Source of the DNA: Telluria mixta
GTDB lineage: Bacteria > Pseudomonadota > Gammaproteobacteria > Burkholderiales > Burkholderiaceae_D
Direction of reading: 5' to 3'
Length of the DNA: 64,000 bases
NCBI RefSeq assembly: GCF_029223865.1
Contig: NZ_CP119520.1
Span: 248,001 to 312,000 of the forward strand
Below the pieces are notes generated by a model. That model searched no databases. It was not told the origin of the DNA and saw nothing but the letters and a program-made list of their open reading frames with translations. How positions within the stretch are numbered: position 1 is the stretch's first letter; each line of letters begins with the position of its first letter. The position numbers were made by a program, and so were the translations under genes. Shown here piece by piece: positions 53,085 to 63,485 of this stretch.

Positions 53085-54196
53085 TCATGCCACCTCCAGC
53101 CATACGGGCCGCGCGCGGCCCTGGATTGTCGTCGCCGGCCAGTTCGCATCCAGCGTCAGGTTTTCCAGCCCGCTTGCACCGAGCAGGAATGTGTCCTCCA
53201 CCTTCATACCCGCGAAGCTCGGGTTGAACGCGAACGCCATGCCCGTCTCGATGCCGGTCGCGGTGCTCGGGCTCGCGACGATCTCGCGCGCCTGGTAGCC
53301 CGTGATGCCGCCCTGGTGATGCTCGCGGATCGCGTCCGGCCGGTTGACGTGGCGGTACGCGGCTTCCAGCGCGTGGTAGACGGCCGCCAGCGACTGGCCC
53401 GGACGCACGGCATCGAGCCCCGTCGCTTCGACCTGCAGCAGGTCGGCCTGCGCATTGCGCTCGTCGTCCGTGAGCGCACCGAACGCGACCCCGCGCGACA
53501 GGTTCGCCACGAGGCCATGACGCCGTGCGCAGAACACGAGCATCGCGCGTGCGCCCAGCGGCTCGGTCGTCGGCACGGGATGGCGGAACAACGGCAGGCG
53601 CCGCGCCCCGGCGGCCAGCACCAGCGCGGGCTGGATCCCGCGCCGCCACAGGGCCTGTGCGCCTGCCGCGGCGAGTTCGAGCTCCGTCCACTCGGGCCGC
53701 GCGGCGCGCAGCGTCTCCGACATCGCGGCGGCGGCGTCAACGCCCAGTGCGCGGTAGCGTTTCTGTTCTGCCGGGAGCAGGACCATGCGGCGCAGGCGCA
53801 GGCTCGCGGGCAGCGGCTGCTCACTGGTGCCGTTGCTCAGGCGCGGGTGGTCGGACAGCACCACGCCGCCATTCGCCACGCCCAGCACATAGGTCTCGCG
53901 CAGCTCCGTCTCGGCCCACGGCGCGATGTGGAACGTGAACCCCGGCGGCACCTGTTCGAGGCGCAGGCGCTCGGCTTCGATGGCGTCCGTCAGGATCACG
54001 GCGTCGTCGCGAGTGACGAGCACCTCGGCCACGCCACAATCGGCGGCCAGCAGCACGGAAGCGTCCCCGCCCGCCGTCGCCCACGCGAACCAGTCGGCGC
54101 CGCGCAGCCGGATCGCCTGCGCGCCCGCCTCCGCCAGCGCGGCTCGCAGCAGCGCGAGCTTGTCGGCCACTTCGGCAGTCAGGGTATCGAGGGCGC

Positions 54197-54200
<4 letters not shown>
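53085..54200 (-). CDS. M24-family (prolidase/creatinase-like) protein with altered metal site
   Basis: 371 residues with the pita-bread fold (second half: HHQGGITGYQAREI and AFAFNPSFAGMKVEDTFLL). The Asp pair normally found as DxGxxxxxY..D is not seen in the corresponding stretch (FCARRHGLVANLSRGV), and the second ligand Glu is replaced near AFNPS. Some ligands such as the His and the VED Glu remain. It may have lost peptidase activity. Wedged between galT and galK with overlapping or 1-base spacing, it probably acts in galactose metabolism or regulation. Confidence 0.8.
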
Positions 54201-55291
<1,091 letters not shown>

Positions 55292-55625
55292 GGCATCGAC
55301 AGGTCAGGCATTGCTACGTCAGGTCTGATCCTATCATGGCGTTTTCGCCACATTTTCTTGGCGCCACCTCTTGATTTTCCGACAATCAACGGGGCGTACG
55401 GAGGCCAGTCCGGCGGCCGTGGCCCGGCCTGCTGTCTCTCCTAGGGGAATGGGTATGTAGTCCCTATGAAGACCATGCCTATGTAGGCATAAACCTACAA
55501 AACTTTTGGAAGGATTTACACATTTTGGCGAGAAGCCGGCCTACATGACTGCCGGGCGTCCAAAATCGTGAAGCGCCCCCGGGAGCGGGCCCGGGCGGCG
55601 CTGGAATGTGACAATTATCTGGCGC
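55292..55625. other. Intergenic region between galT and the dipeptidase gene
   Basis: 334 bases. Holds the 14-base motif CCTAGGGGAATGGG (55440-55453, also near 22420), a short palindromic stretch (TGCCTATGTAGGCA), and a GC-rich hairpin at about 55571-55602 that fits a terminator for the dipeptidase transcript (GCGCCGCCCGGG pairing CCCGGGGGCGC on the minus strand). No reading frame is convincing. Confidence 0.6.
55440..55453 (-). promoter_or_regulatory. 14-base motif shared with the first repeat-gene region
   Basis: Reads CCCATTCCCCTAGG on the minus strand, about 149 bases before galT, identical to 22417-22430. Confidence 0.35.
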
Positions 55626-57155
55626 TTATTTGGCCAACTCGGCGAGCACGGCCGTGTACATCTGCAGGTTCAGCAGGAGCTGCTTCGTGGTGATGAACTC
55701 ATGCTCCGAATGGCCCGTGTAGACCGTCTTTGGCATCGCCGGGCCGAAGCTGACGGCATGCGGGAACAGGCGCGAATTCGTGCCGCCGCCGATCGCGACC
55801 GGCTTCGGATCCTTGATGCCCGTGAAGTAGGCGAACGTCTTCATCAACACCGGCAGCTGCGGTGCATCCTTCTGCACCCACGGGTCGCCGATCTGCATGT
55901 TCACCTTCGCCAGCTGCACGTGCGCGCCCTGCCACTGCGCGAGCGCGGCATTGATCTCGTTGGTCAGCTGTTCCGTGGTCTTGCCCTGCGGCCTTCTGAT
56001 GTTGATCGCCACCTCGATGGCGCCGCCCTCCTGCTGGCGGATCACGGTCGGCGCGAACGTCATCGGCCCCATGAACGCATCGCGGTAGGCGATGCTGCCG
56101 AACTTCTCGCCGTAGTAGCCGGTGCCCACCATCTCGTTGAGGAAGTTCACCAGCGCGCCTGCCGTCGTGTCCGGCCACGCCTGTACGGCGAGCGCGTCGG
56201 CCAGCATGCTGATGGCGTTGACGCCGTCTTCCGGCTTCGACGAGTGCGCCGACAAACCTTTCGCCGTGACGAGCAGGTCGCCGTCCTTGCGCTCGAACCG
56301 GTAATGCATGCCGGTCTGCTTGCCGGCGCGCGCACGGATCTGCGCTTCCAGTGCCGGCGTCGCGTTGGCGATCGACGCTTGCGCATCCTCGGGAATCTGG
56401 CTGCCGAAGAAACCGCCCTTGAATGCCTTGACGAACGGGGCGCCGGCCGGCGGCGCGGCCGTGGTTGCCGGCATCGTCACGGCCAGCGTGCCATAGCCCT
56501 TCTCGGCCGTCACGGCCGGATACTCCGCGTCGAGCGTGATGTTCATCTGCGGCAGCGTGTGCGTCTTGATGAATTCTTCCAGCGGGCCCCAGTCCGATTC
56601 CTCGGCCATGTAGACGTACAGTTCGATGCGCCTGGACAGCGGCACCTGCAGGTCCTTCAGCGACTTCATCGCATACAGCGCGGTAGCGATGGGGCCCTTG
56701 TCGTCCTCTGCGCCGCGCGCCAGCAGGCGGCCCGGCTCGCTCGTGCGGTCCAGTTCGAACGGCGACTTCTTCCACTTGCTCGCATCGACAGGCTGCACGT
56801 CGCCATGCGCGACGAGTCCCACGCGCTCGTCGCCCTTGCCCAGGCCGACGATGGCCACGCAGCCGTAGTCCGCATAGTCCAGGCCCAGGCGGGTCGCTTC
56901 CTGCTTCAGGTAATCCTTGAACGCCTGGTGGCGCGGATTGCGGTCGCACGGGATGTCCTTGTCGGCCACCGTGTTGTAGCTGACCAGTTTGGCGAGCGTG
57001 TCGACGACGTCGTCGCGGTACGCCGTGACGGCATGTTTGGCCGCCTTGATCGCCATGTCGCCCGGCACGGCCTGGGCGGGTGCGCCCGTCGCGCTTGCTG
57101 CCCAGGCGAAGCTGATGGCCATCGCCAGGTTGCGTGCGCAAGTCTTCATATTCAT
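55626..57155 (-). CDS. Exported M20-family dipeptidase (PepV-like)
   Basis: 509 residues from the ATG at 57155, after GGAGAC, which gives a signal peptide (1-29). GLVAHGDVQPVDASKW and GRLLARGAEDDKGPIA provide the metal-binding His and Asp, MAEESDWG the catalytic/ligand Glu pair, AIGGGTNSRLFPHAVSFGP the C-terminal metal site, and YTGHSEHEFIT a conserved end. This matches zinc dipeptidases of the M20 family. A periplasmic dipeptidase of broad specificity is inferred. Confidence 0.88.
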   Translation of the reverse strand: MNMKTCARNLAMAISFAWAASATGAPAQAVPGDMAIKAAKHAVTAYRDDVVDTLAKLVSYNTVADKDIPCDRNPRHQAFKDYLKQEATRLGLDYADYGCVAIVGLGKGDERVGLVAHGDVQPVDASKWKKSPFELDRTSEPGRLLARGAEDDKGPIATALYAMKSLKDLQVPLSRRIELYVYMAEESDWGPLEEFIKTHTLPQMNITLDAEYPAVTAEKGYGTLAVTMPATTAAPPAGAPFVKAFKGGFFGSQIPEDAQASIANATPALEAQIRARAGKQTGMHYRFERKDGDLLVTAKGLSAHSSKPEDGVNAISMLADALAVQAWPDTTAGALVNFLNEMVGTGYYGEKFGSIAYRDAFMGPMTFAPTVIRQQEGGAIEVAINIRRPQGKTTEQLTNEINAALAQWQGAHVQLAKVNMQIGDPWVQKDAPQLPVLMKTFAYFTGIKDPKPVAIGGGTNSRLFPHAVSFGPAMPKTVYTGHSEHEFITTKQLLLNLQMYTAVLAELAK

Positions 57156-57276
57156 TGTCTCCGTCTCCAGAATTGAAAGGGGGAAACGAGCATAGCAGGG
57201 ATAGGTGAAATGCGCTGGCGACCCCTCCGGTCGCAATCGGTTATCGTATTTGCTGCACATTCGAACGACGACGACC

Positions 57277-58131
57277 ATGACGCATAAAATCATCCGCCGA
57301 GTCCACCCCGCGCTGCGCGACGACATCGGCGACCTCATCACCCAACGCCCCGTGCCGGGTCCGCATCTCGACCAGGTCGATCCCTTCCTGTTCCTCAACC
57401 ATCACGGCCCGCAGGTCTACCCGCCGCACAACCGCGGCCTGCCGTTCGGCCCGCATCCGCACCGCGGCTTCGAGACCGTCACGTTCATCCTCGACGGCCT
57501 GCTTGCGCACCGCGACAGCGCGGGCCACGAAAGCATCATCGGTCCCGGCGGCGTGCAATGGATGACGGCCGGCCGCGGCATCGTGCATGCGGAAGTGTCG
57601 CCGCGCGAATTCATGGAACGCGGCGGCCCGCTCGAGATCCTGCAGTTGTGGGTCAACCTGCCCCCCGCGCTGAAGATGACGGCGCCCCGCTACGTCGGTC
57701 TGCAGCGCGACGAGATACCCATCGTGGACAAGGGCGACGGCGTGCGCGTGCACCTGGTGTCGGGCACGTATGGCGGCGTGACGGGGCCCATCGAATCGCT
57801 GACGGACGTGTCGCTGTGCACGGTGGAGATGAAGGCGGGCGCGCGCCTGCACGTGGATGGACTACTCGACCGGAACGTGTTCCTGTACGTCGTGCGCGGC
57901 GTGATCCAGGGCGTGCCGGAAACGGTCAGCGCAATGCACCTTGCGGAGTTCGATGCGGAGGGCGATGAACTGGACATCCTGGCCGACCACGACAGCGTGC
58001 TGCTGCTGGGCCATGCTTTCCCGATCCGCGAACCCGTCGTGGCGCACGGGCCGTTCGTGATGAACACGCGCGAAGAGATCCAGCAGGCGATTGTCGATTA
58101 CCAGGCCGGGCGCTTCGGCGCGCCGATCTGA
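57277..58131 (+). CDS. Pirin family protein
   Basis: 284 residues, bicupin. GPHPHRGFETVTFILDG (the metal-binding HxH region) and AGRGIVHAEVSPREF (His and Glu ligands) are the family signature. The C-terminal cupin (AGARLHVDGLLDRNVFLYVVRG) lacks metal residues, as usual. Pirins include quercetinase-type dioxygenases and regulators; which applies here is unclear. Confidence 0.92.
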   Translation: MTHKIIRRVHPALRDDIGDLITQRPVPGPHLDQVDPFLFLNHHGPQVYPPHNRGLPFGPHPHRGFETVTFILDGLLAHRDSAGHESIIGPGGVQWMTAGRGIVHAEVSPREFMERGGPLEILQLWVNLPPALKMTAPRYVGLQRDEIPIVDKGDGVRVHLVSGTYGGVTGPIESLTDVSLCTVEMKAGARLHVDGLLDRNVFLYVVRGVIQGVPETVSAMHLAEFDAEGDELDILADHDSVLLLGHAFPIREPVVAHGPFVMNTREEIQQAIVDYQAGRFGAPI

Positions 58132-58198
58132 ATCGCCCCGTTTGAAAGACGCCGGCCCGCACCACATCGGCCAGGCCGGCCGTGTTCTGCGCCGCGCA

Positions 58199-58567
58199 TC
58201 AGCGCGCGGCCTGGTTGACGACGACCTCGTCGGCGAACGGCACCTGGTTGAAGGCGACGGTGGCGCCGGTGTCGCGCGTGACGAATTTCTTCGGAGCGAC
58301 CGGCACCAGTTCCTCGCGCTTGCCGTCCAGGTCGACGAACAGCTTGTTCATCCGGTTCGTCACGGTGATCGTGCGGCCGTCGGTGAGACGGAACGAACCG
58401 CGCATGTGTTCGGCTTCGTCCTGGGTCAGGCGGTAGGCGGTGTGCGTCGACGACGACACCATCACGGCGCTGGCGGTGGCCGAGGACGGCGCGACGGACG
58501 GGTCGGCGAACGCGCTCAGGGACAGGGTGGCGGCAGCGGCGAAGACCAGGGCTTGTACGATACGCAT
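58199..58567 (-). CDS. Exported hypothetical protein, 122 residues
   Basis: Signal peptide 1-22 (ends SAFA). The mature 100 residues carry YRLTQDEAEHMRGSFRLTDGRTITVTNRMNKLFVDLDGKREELVPV, a small beta-rich unit seen in many beta-proteobacterial exported proteins of unknown role. No lipobox. It is convergent with the pirin gene. Confidence 0.78.
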   Translation of the reverse strand: MRIVQALVFAAAATLSLSAFADPSVAPSSATASAVMVSSSTHTAYRLTQDEAEHMRGSFRLTDGRTITVTNRMNKLFVDLDGKREELVPVAPKKFVTRDTGATVAFNQVPFADEVVVNQAAR

Positions 58568-58897
58568 GATTGCTCCAATATTAATTTTCGATATGTATAA
58601 CGGACCATGAGCACGATTTCAAAATTTTTGCCGGATGCTCATCTGGTCCACCATTTTTCATATCGCCGCGTCGTTAATGTGCGGCGAGTGATGACAGTGT
58701 AGGAAAAGCGGCCCGACGCGTCATCGGGGAGACGCCAAAGCGTCGAAAACGAGGGATGAACTGTCGAAAAACCGGACCGGAATGCAGCGGATGCATATAG
58801 TTTTTGACATCCTTCCGGGCCGCTTTTGCGCTCCCTGCATGGCCGGAATCCGTTACAGTGTCGGCGTCAAAGCCATCCAGAACGAAGGAGCAGACCG
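58568..58897. other. Intergenic region before the asparaginase gene
   Basis: 330 bases with no convincing frame. TTTTTGACAT at about 58801-58810 could hold a -35 box, but no good -10 is seen at the right distance. Sequence is AT-richer than the flanks near 58570-58690, the likely promoter zone of the exported protein. Confidence 0.5.
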
Positions 58898-59989
58898 ATG
58901 CATCCCGTGCCCCTGGTCGCCACCACGCGTGGTTATCCGCCCGACGGCGAGCTTGCCGGCGCGCTTGCCGGCGGTTATGCGGTCGAGAACATCCACTATG
59001 GTTCGATCGCCGTCGTCGATGTGGCCGGACGCCTGCTGTGGTCGGCGGGCGATCCCGACTTCATGACCTTCACCCGTTCCGCGCTGAAGCCGTTCCAGGC
59101 CCTGCCCTTCGTGCTCGACGACGGCCCGGCCCGCTTCGGGCTCACGCGCGCCGAGCTGGCCCTGCTGTGCGCCAGCCACTCGGGCGAAGAGAAACACCTG
59201 GTGGGCGTGACGTCCATCCTCGACAAGATCGGCCTGGACGAAAGCCACCTCGCCTGCGGCTGCGCGGCGCCGCTGTACTACGACGCCGTCGGCCTGCCCG
59301 TCCCGGCCGAACGCCGCTGGCGCACGGTCCACCACAATTGCTCGGGCAAGCACAGCGGCTTTCTCGCGTGGTGCCGCCTGCACGGCGCGCCGACGGAGGG
59401 CTACGTCGATCCCGCGCACCCGCTGCAGCGCGCGATCCGCGCCACGATCGCCGACTGCGTGCAGATGACCGAAGACACGCTGCCGATGGGCATCGACGGC
59501 TGCTCCGCGCCGAACTACGCAATGCCGCTGGCGCGCCTCGCGCACCTGTACGCGCGCCTTGCACAGGGCAGCGCGGACGCGCGCCTCGGCGCCGCGCTGG
59601 GCGACCTGTTCGATGCGATGACGGCGCACCCGGAGATGGTGTCGGGCGACGCGCGCACGGACCTCGCGTGGATGCAGGCGGGCGGCGGCGACTGGGTGGC
59701 GAAGATCGGCGCCGACGCCGTGCAGGCCATCGGCATCCGCTCGGCCGGCATCGGCATCGCGATCAAGGTGGCAGACGGCGCCGTACGCGCGCTGCATCCG
59801 GCCACGTTCGCCGTGCTCGATCAACTGGGCCTGCTGGACGACACGCGCCGCAAGCACCTGGAGCAGTACCGCGCGCCGCCCATCAGGAATGCACGCGGCA
59901 TCGTGGCGGGCGACGTGCACGCCGTATTTACCTTGAACCAACCGGGGTCAGAGCCCGATTTTGGGCAATTGATTAAAAACGGGCTCTGA
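58898..59989 (+). CDS. Asparaginase (PF06089 type) with repeat-derived C terminus
   Basis: 363 residues; the ATG at 58898 follows AACGAAGGAG. ENIHYGSIAVVDVAGRLLWSAG, TRSALKPFQALPFV, LALLCASHSGEEKHL and HNCSGKHSGFLAWCRL are the motifs of the rhizobial/thermolabile-like asparaginase II family, which converts asparagine to aspartate and ammonia. The last 15 codons (PGSEPDFGQLIKNGL) lie in the palindromic repeat at 59945-59992, so the natural end was probably lost or replaced when the repeat arrived. The active region is unaffected. Confidence 0.88.
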   Translation: MHPVPLVATTRGYPPDGELAGALAGGYAVENIHYGSIAVVDVAGRLLWSAGDPDFMTFTRSALKPFQALPFVLDDGPARFGLTRAELALLCASHSGEEKHLVGVTSILDKIGLDESHLACGCAAPLYYDAVGLPVPAERRWRTVHHNCSGKHSGFLAWCRLHGAPTEGYVDPAHPLQRAIRATIADCVQMTEDTLPMGIDGCSAPNYAMPLARLAHLYARLAQGSADARLGAALGDLFDAMTAHPEMVSGDARTDLAWMQAGGGDWVAKIGADAVQAIGIRSAGIGIAIKVADGAVRALHPATFAVLDQLGLLDDTRRKHLEQYRAPPIRNARGIVAGDVHAVFTLNQPGSEPDFGQLIKNGL

Positions 59990-59992
59990 CCC
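59945..59992. repeat. Palindromic GGGTCAGAGCCCG repeat (REP-like)
   Basis: GGGTCAGAGCCCGATTTT (59945-59962) and its inverted copy AAAAACGGGCTCTGACCC (59975-59992) form 18-base arms with one mismatch. GGGTCAGAGCCC palindromes of this form are frequent extragenic repeats in beta-proteobacteria and are often linked to REP-associated transposases. No transposase is nearby. Confidence 0.75.
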
Positions 59993-60061
59993 TGGTGTTG
60001 TCACTTGCGCAGTTCGGTTGCTCGTCATAAAATCGATAGGTTCCTATCTATTTCATGACTA

Positions 60062-60511
60062 ATGATGAGTAGCCTACCCGTATCGTTGGAAGAGCGCTTC
60101 TCGGCCGCGCTGCACACGAGCGCGCGCCTGTGGCGGCTCGCGCTGGACAAGCGCCTCAAGCACCTGGGCATCGGCCAGTCCGGCTGGATGACGATCGCGA
60201 TGATCGCCAAGTCGGGCGAGCCGATGTCGCAGCGGGCGCTGGCCGACCTGGTCGGCGTCGAGGGGCCGTCGATGGTGTCGATGCTGGACCGCCTCGAGCG
60301 CGACGGCTTCGTCACGCGCGCGCCTTCACCCACCGACCGCCGCGTGAAACTCGTGCAGCTGACCGACACCGGCAAGACCGTCTACGCCGAGGTGCTCGCG
60401 GAAGCCTCGCCGTTCCGCGCCGACCTGCTGGCCGGCCTCGATCCGCAGGCGCTGGCCGCCGCGACCGTCCTGCTGGAGACCCTCAGGCAGCGCCTCGAGG
60501 ACGGCCTGTGA
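60062..60511 (+). CDS. MarR-family transcriptional regulator
   Basis: 149 residues with a winged helix: GWMTIAMIAKSGEPMSQRALADLVGVEGPSMVSMLDRLERDGFVTRAPSPTDRRVKLVQLTDTG contains recognition helix and wing (DRR). Its TGA overlaps the GTG start of the transporter gene (GTGA). It probably represses this efflux operon and responds to a phenolic or drug ligand. A second ATG at 60065 is an equal start. Confidence 0.92.
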   Translation: MMSSLPVSLEERFSAALHTSARLWRLALDKRLKHLGIGQSGWMTIAMIAKSGEPMSQRALADLVGVEGPSMVSMLDRLERDGFVTRAPSPTDRRVKLVQLTDTGKTVYAEVLAEASPFRADLLAGLDPQALAAATVLLETLRQRLEDGL

Positions 60512-62040
60512 CGACAGCGGCACCCATCAACCGCACCATGATCACGATCTCGATCATGCTGGCGACGATCATCCAGGCGCTCGACGGCACCATCGCCAAC
60601 GTGGCCCTGCCCCACATGCAGGGATCGCTGTCGGCGTCGCAGGACCAGATCACGTGGGTGCTGACGTCGTTCATCGTGGCCGCCGCCATCGCGACACCGC
60701 TGAACGGCTGGCTCGTCGACCGCTTCGGCCTGAAGAACGTGTTCCTCGTGTCCGTCGCCGGCTTCACGCTGGCGTCGGTGCTGTGCGGGATCTCGGCGAC
60801 GCTGACGGAGATCGTCATCGCGCGCATGCTGCAGGGCGTGTTCGGCGCGGCGCTCGTGCCGCTGTCGCAGTCCGTCCTCCTCGACATCAACCCGCGCGAA
60901 AAGCACGGCTCCGCGATGGCCGTGTGGGGCATGGGCGTGATGATCGGACCGATCCTCGGTCCTTCGCTGGGCGGCTGGCTGACGGACAGCTACAGCTGGC
61001 GCTGGGTCTTCTTCATCAACGTGCCGATCGGCGCCATGGCCTTCTGGGGCATCTGGCGCTACATCCACCACACGGATGCGGCGCGGCGCGTCCGCTTCGA
61101 TACGTTCGGCTTCGTGACGCTGTCCGTCGCCATCGGCGCGCTGCAGATGCTGCTGGACCGCGGCGAGCAGAACGACTGGTTCGCGTCGACGGAGACGTGG
61201 GTCGAACTGATCCTGACCACGCTCGCGTTTTCCTATTTCATCGGCCACACCCTGACGCGGCCCGCCGGCCAGTCGTTCGTCGACTTCCGCCTGCTGAAGA
61301 ACGCCAACTACGTCACGGGCCTGATCCTGATCTTCATCGTCGGCATGGTGCTGTTCGCGACGCGCGCGCTGATGCCGACGATGCTGCAGGGCCTGATGGG
61401 CTATCCGGCCAAGCTGGCGGGCCTCGTCACGGCGCCGTCGGGCCTTGGGACGATGGCCGCGATGATGATCGTCGGACGCCTCACGGGCAAGGTCGATTTC
61501 CGGCTGCTGCTCGGCGTCGGCTTCGCCATCACCGCGTTCTCGCTGTGGCAGATGACGCATTACACGCTCGTGCTGTCGCAGTCGGACATCGTGTGGCCCG
61601 GCGTGATCCAGGGTGTGGGCCTGGGCCTCGTGTTCGTGCCGCTGTCGGCCGCCACGTTCGCCACGCTCTCCCCGCAGATGCGTGCGGAAGGCACGGCGCT
61701 GTACAGCCTCGTGCGCAACATCGGTTCGTCGATCGGCATCGCCCTCGTGCAGGCCCTCCTCGTGCGCAATACGCAGATCGCGCACGCGTCGCTGGCCACG
61801 CAGGTGACCAACGCGAATGCCGCCGTGCGCGATCCCGTAAGCCTCTACGACATGGCCACGCAGGCCGGCCCCGCCCTCATCAACAACGAGATCACGCGCC
61901 AGGCGTCGATGATCGCCTACGTCGACGACTACTGGCTGATGATGCTGCTGACCGTGGCCGTGATCCCGATGCTGCTGCTGATCCGCCCGCCGAAGCCGTC
62001 CGCCGCGCCGGCGCAGGTGGACCATGCGGCCCTCGAATAA
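60508..62040 (+). CDS. EmrB/QacA-type MFS drug exporter (DHA2)
   Basis: 510 residues, about fourteen transmembrane segments. MLATIIQALDGTIANVALPHMQGSLSASQDQITWVLTSF is the DHA2 N-terminal signature; GWLVDRFGLKNVFLVSVAGFTLAS follows, and GPILGPSLGGWLTDSYSWRWVFFINVPIG is antiporter motif C. The GTG at 60508 is coupled to the MarR stop. Works with the HlyD-type and NodT-type genes downstream as a tripartite pump. Confidence 0.92.
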   Translation: MTTAAPINRTMITISIMLATIIQALDGTIANVALPHMQGSLSASQDQITWVLTSFIVAAAIATPLNGWLVDRFGLKNVFLVSVAGFTLASVLCGISATLTEIVIARMLQGVFGAALVPLSQSVLLDINPREKHGSAMAVWGMGVMIGPILGPSLGGWLTDSYSWRWVFFINVPIGAMAFWGIWRYIHHTDAARRVRFDTFGFVTLSVAIGALQMLLDRGEQNDWFASTETWVELILTTLAFSYFIGHTLTRPAGQSFVDFRLLKNANYVTGLILIFIVGMVLFATRALMPTMLQGLMGYPAKLAGLVTAPSGLGTMAAMMIVGRLTGKVDFRLLLGVGFAITAFSLWQMTHYTLVLSQSDIVWPGVIQGVGLGLVFVPLSAATFATLSPQMRAEGTALYSLVRNIGSSIGIALVQALLVRNTQIAHASLATQVTNANAAVRDPVSLYDMATQAGPALINNEITRQASMIAYVDDYWLMMLLTVAVIPMLLLIRPPKPSAAPAQVDHAALE

Positions 62041-62056
62041 ACCGAAAGACCATCAA

Positions 62057-63481
62057 GTGCGACACTTCAGACTTTTACCCATCGCGGCGGCGGCATTGAC
62101 CCTGCTATCCGGCTGCATCAGCGTCCCACCGGAAGCGAACAAGGCGCAAGGCCCCGACTTCGCAAAGGCCCAGCATGCGCCGGCGATCCAGCTGCCGGCC
62201 GACGCCTGGCCCGCCGAACAATGGTGGCTCGACTACCACGACCCGCAACTGAACGCCCTCGTGGCCCGCGCCCTGCGCGACAATCCGGGCTTGAGCGTCG
62301 CCGCCGCGCGCGTCGCGAGCGCCCGTGCCGCGTTCGGCGCGGAAGTGGCCAATGAAGGCGGCAAGGTCGATCTCGCGTCCGGCCTGAACCGCCAGCGCTA
62401 TTCGTCGAACGGCTTCTTCCCGCCGCCGATCGGCGGGGCGTGGTTCAACGACGCGAGCGTGTCCCTGCGCGCCAGCTACGACGTCGACTGGTGGGGCAAG
62501 CACCGCGCCCTCATCGCCGCCGCGCTGGGCGAGACGAATGCGTCGGCCGCGGAAAGCGCGCAGGTGCGCCAGATCCTGGCGGCCTCAGTCGTGCAAAGCT
62601 ATCTGCGCCTGCAGATGCTGTGGGCGCGCCAGGACAACACGAACGCCCTCATCGCCGTGCAGCGCGACGTGATTGCCGGCCGCAAGGCCCGCATGGCCCA
62701 CGGGCTCGTGAGTCTCGACAGCCTGCAAAGCGCGGAGCAGGATCTCGCGAGCCTGCAGGAACAGGCCGCGCGCTACGACACCGACGCCGCGCGCGAACGC
62801 GAAGGCCTGCGCGCGCTGATCGGGGGCGATGCCGCTGCATTGACTGACCTCGCCCGCTTCCAGCCCGCACCGGCGATCGACGCGGTGCCGCGCGACCTGG
62901 GCATGGAACTGCTCGCACGCCGTCCCGACCTGCAGGCCGCGCGCTGGCGCGTCGAGGCGCAGCTGGGCCGCGTGGCCGCCAGCGAAGCCGCGTTCCGGCC
63001 CGACATCAATCTCGCGGCCGCCATCGGCCTCGATGCGACGTCGCTCGGCAAGCTGCTGCGCTATCCGAGCCGCACGCCGCTGATCGGCGCCACGCTCGAC
63101 CTGCCCCTGTTCGACAGCGGCCGCCTGCACGCCCAGCTGGGCCAGGCGCGCAGCAGCCGCGACGAACTGCTGGCCGAGTACAACGAGGCCGTGCTGAATG
63201 CCGTGCGCGACGTCGCACGCGAAGCGGCCACCCTGCAAGGCATCGCGAAGGAGACGGCAGCGCATGCCGCGACTGACGAAGCGAGCCGCAAGCTGGCCGC
63301 GAACGCGGAAGCGCGCATGGCGCGCGGCCTCGCCGACCGCGCCGCCGTGCTGCAGGCGCGGCTGGCCGTGCTGCGCCAGCGCGACATCGACCTGCAGCTG
63401 ACGGATGCCCGCCTGCAGACGCAGGTCGCCCTCGTGAAGGCGCTCGGCGGCGGCTATCACACCCAATCGAACATCAGGTAA
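62057..63481 (+). CDS. NodT-family outer-membrane efflux lipoprotein
   Basis: 474 residues from the GTG at 62057, which gives a compact lipoprotein signal ending TLLSGCIS (Cys at about 20); an ATG at 62024 overlapping the exporter stop would add 11 residues. TolC-type helical repeats fill the body (ALVARALRDNPGLSVAAARVASARA, then AEQDLASLQEQAARYDTDAARERE), with the ARRPDLQAARWRVEAQLGRVAASEAAFRPDI motif of OMF proteins. It is the outer-membrane channel of the pump. Confidence 0.9.
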   Translation: MRHFRLLPIAAAALTLLSGCISVPPEANKAQGPDFAKAQHAPAIQLPADAWPAEQWWLDYHDPQLNALVARALRDNPGLSVAAARVASARAAFGAEVANEGGKVDLASGLNRQRYSSNGFFPPPIGGAWFNDASVSLRASYDVDWWGKHRALIAAALGETNASAAESAQVRQILAASVVQSYLRLQMLWARQDNTNALIAVQRDVIAGRKARMAHGLVSLDSLQSAEQDLASLQEQAARYDTDAAREREGLRALIGGDAAALTDLARFQPAPAIDAVPRDLGMELLARRPDLQAARWRVEAQLGRVAASEAAFRPDINLAAAIGLDATSLGKLLRYPSRTPLIGATLDLPLFDSGRLHAQLGQARSSRDELLAEYNEAVLNAVRDVAREAATLQGIAKETAAHAATDEASRKLAANAEARMARGLADRAAVLQARLAVLRQRDIDLQLTDARLQTQVALVKALGGGYHTQSNIR

Positions 63482-63485
63482 AACC

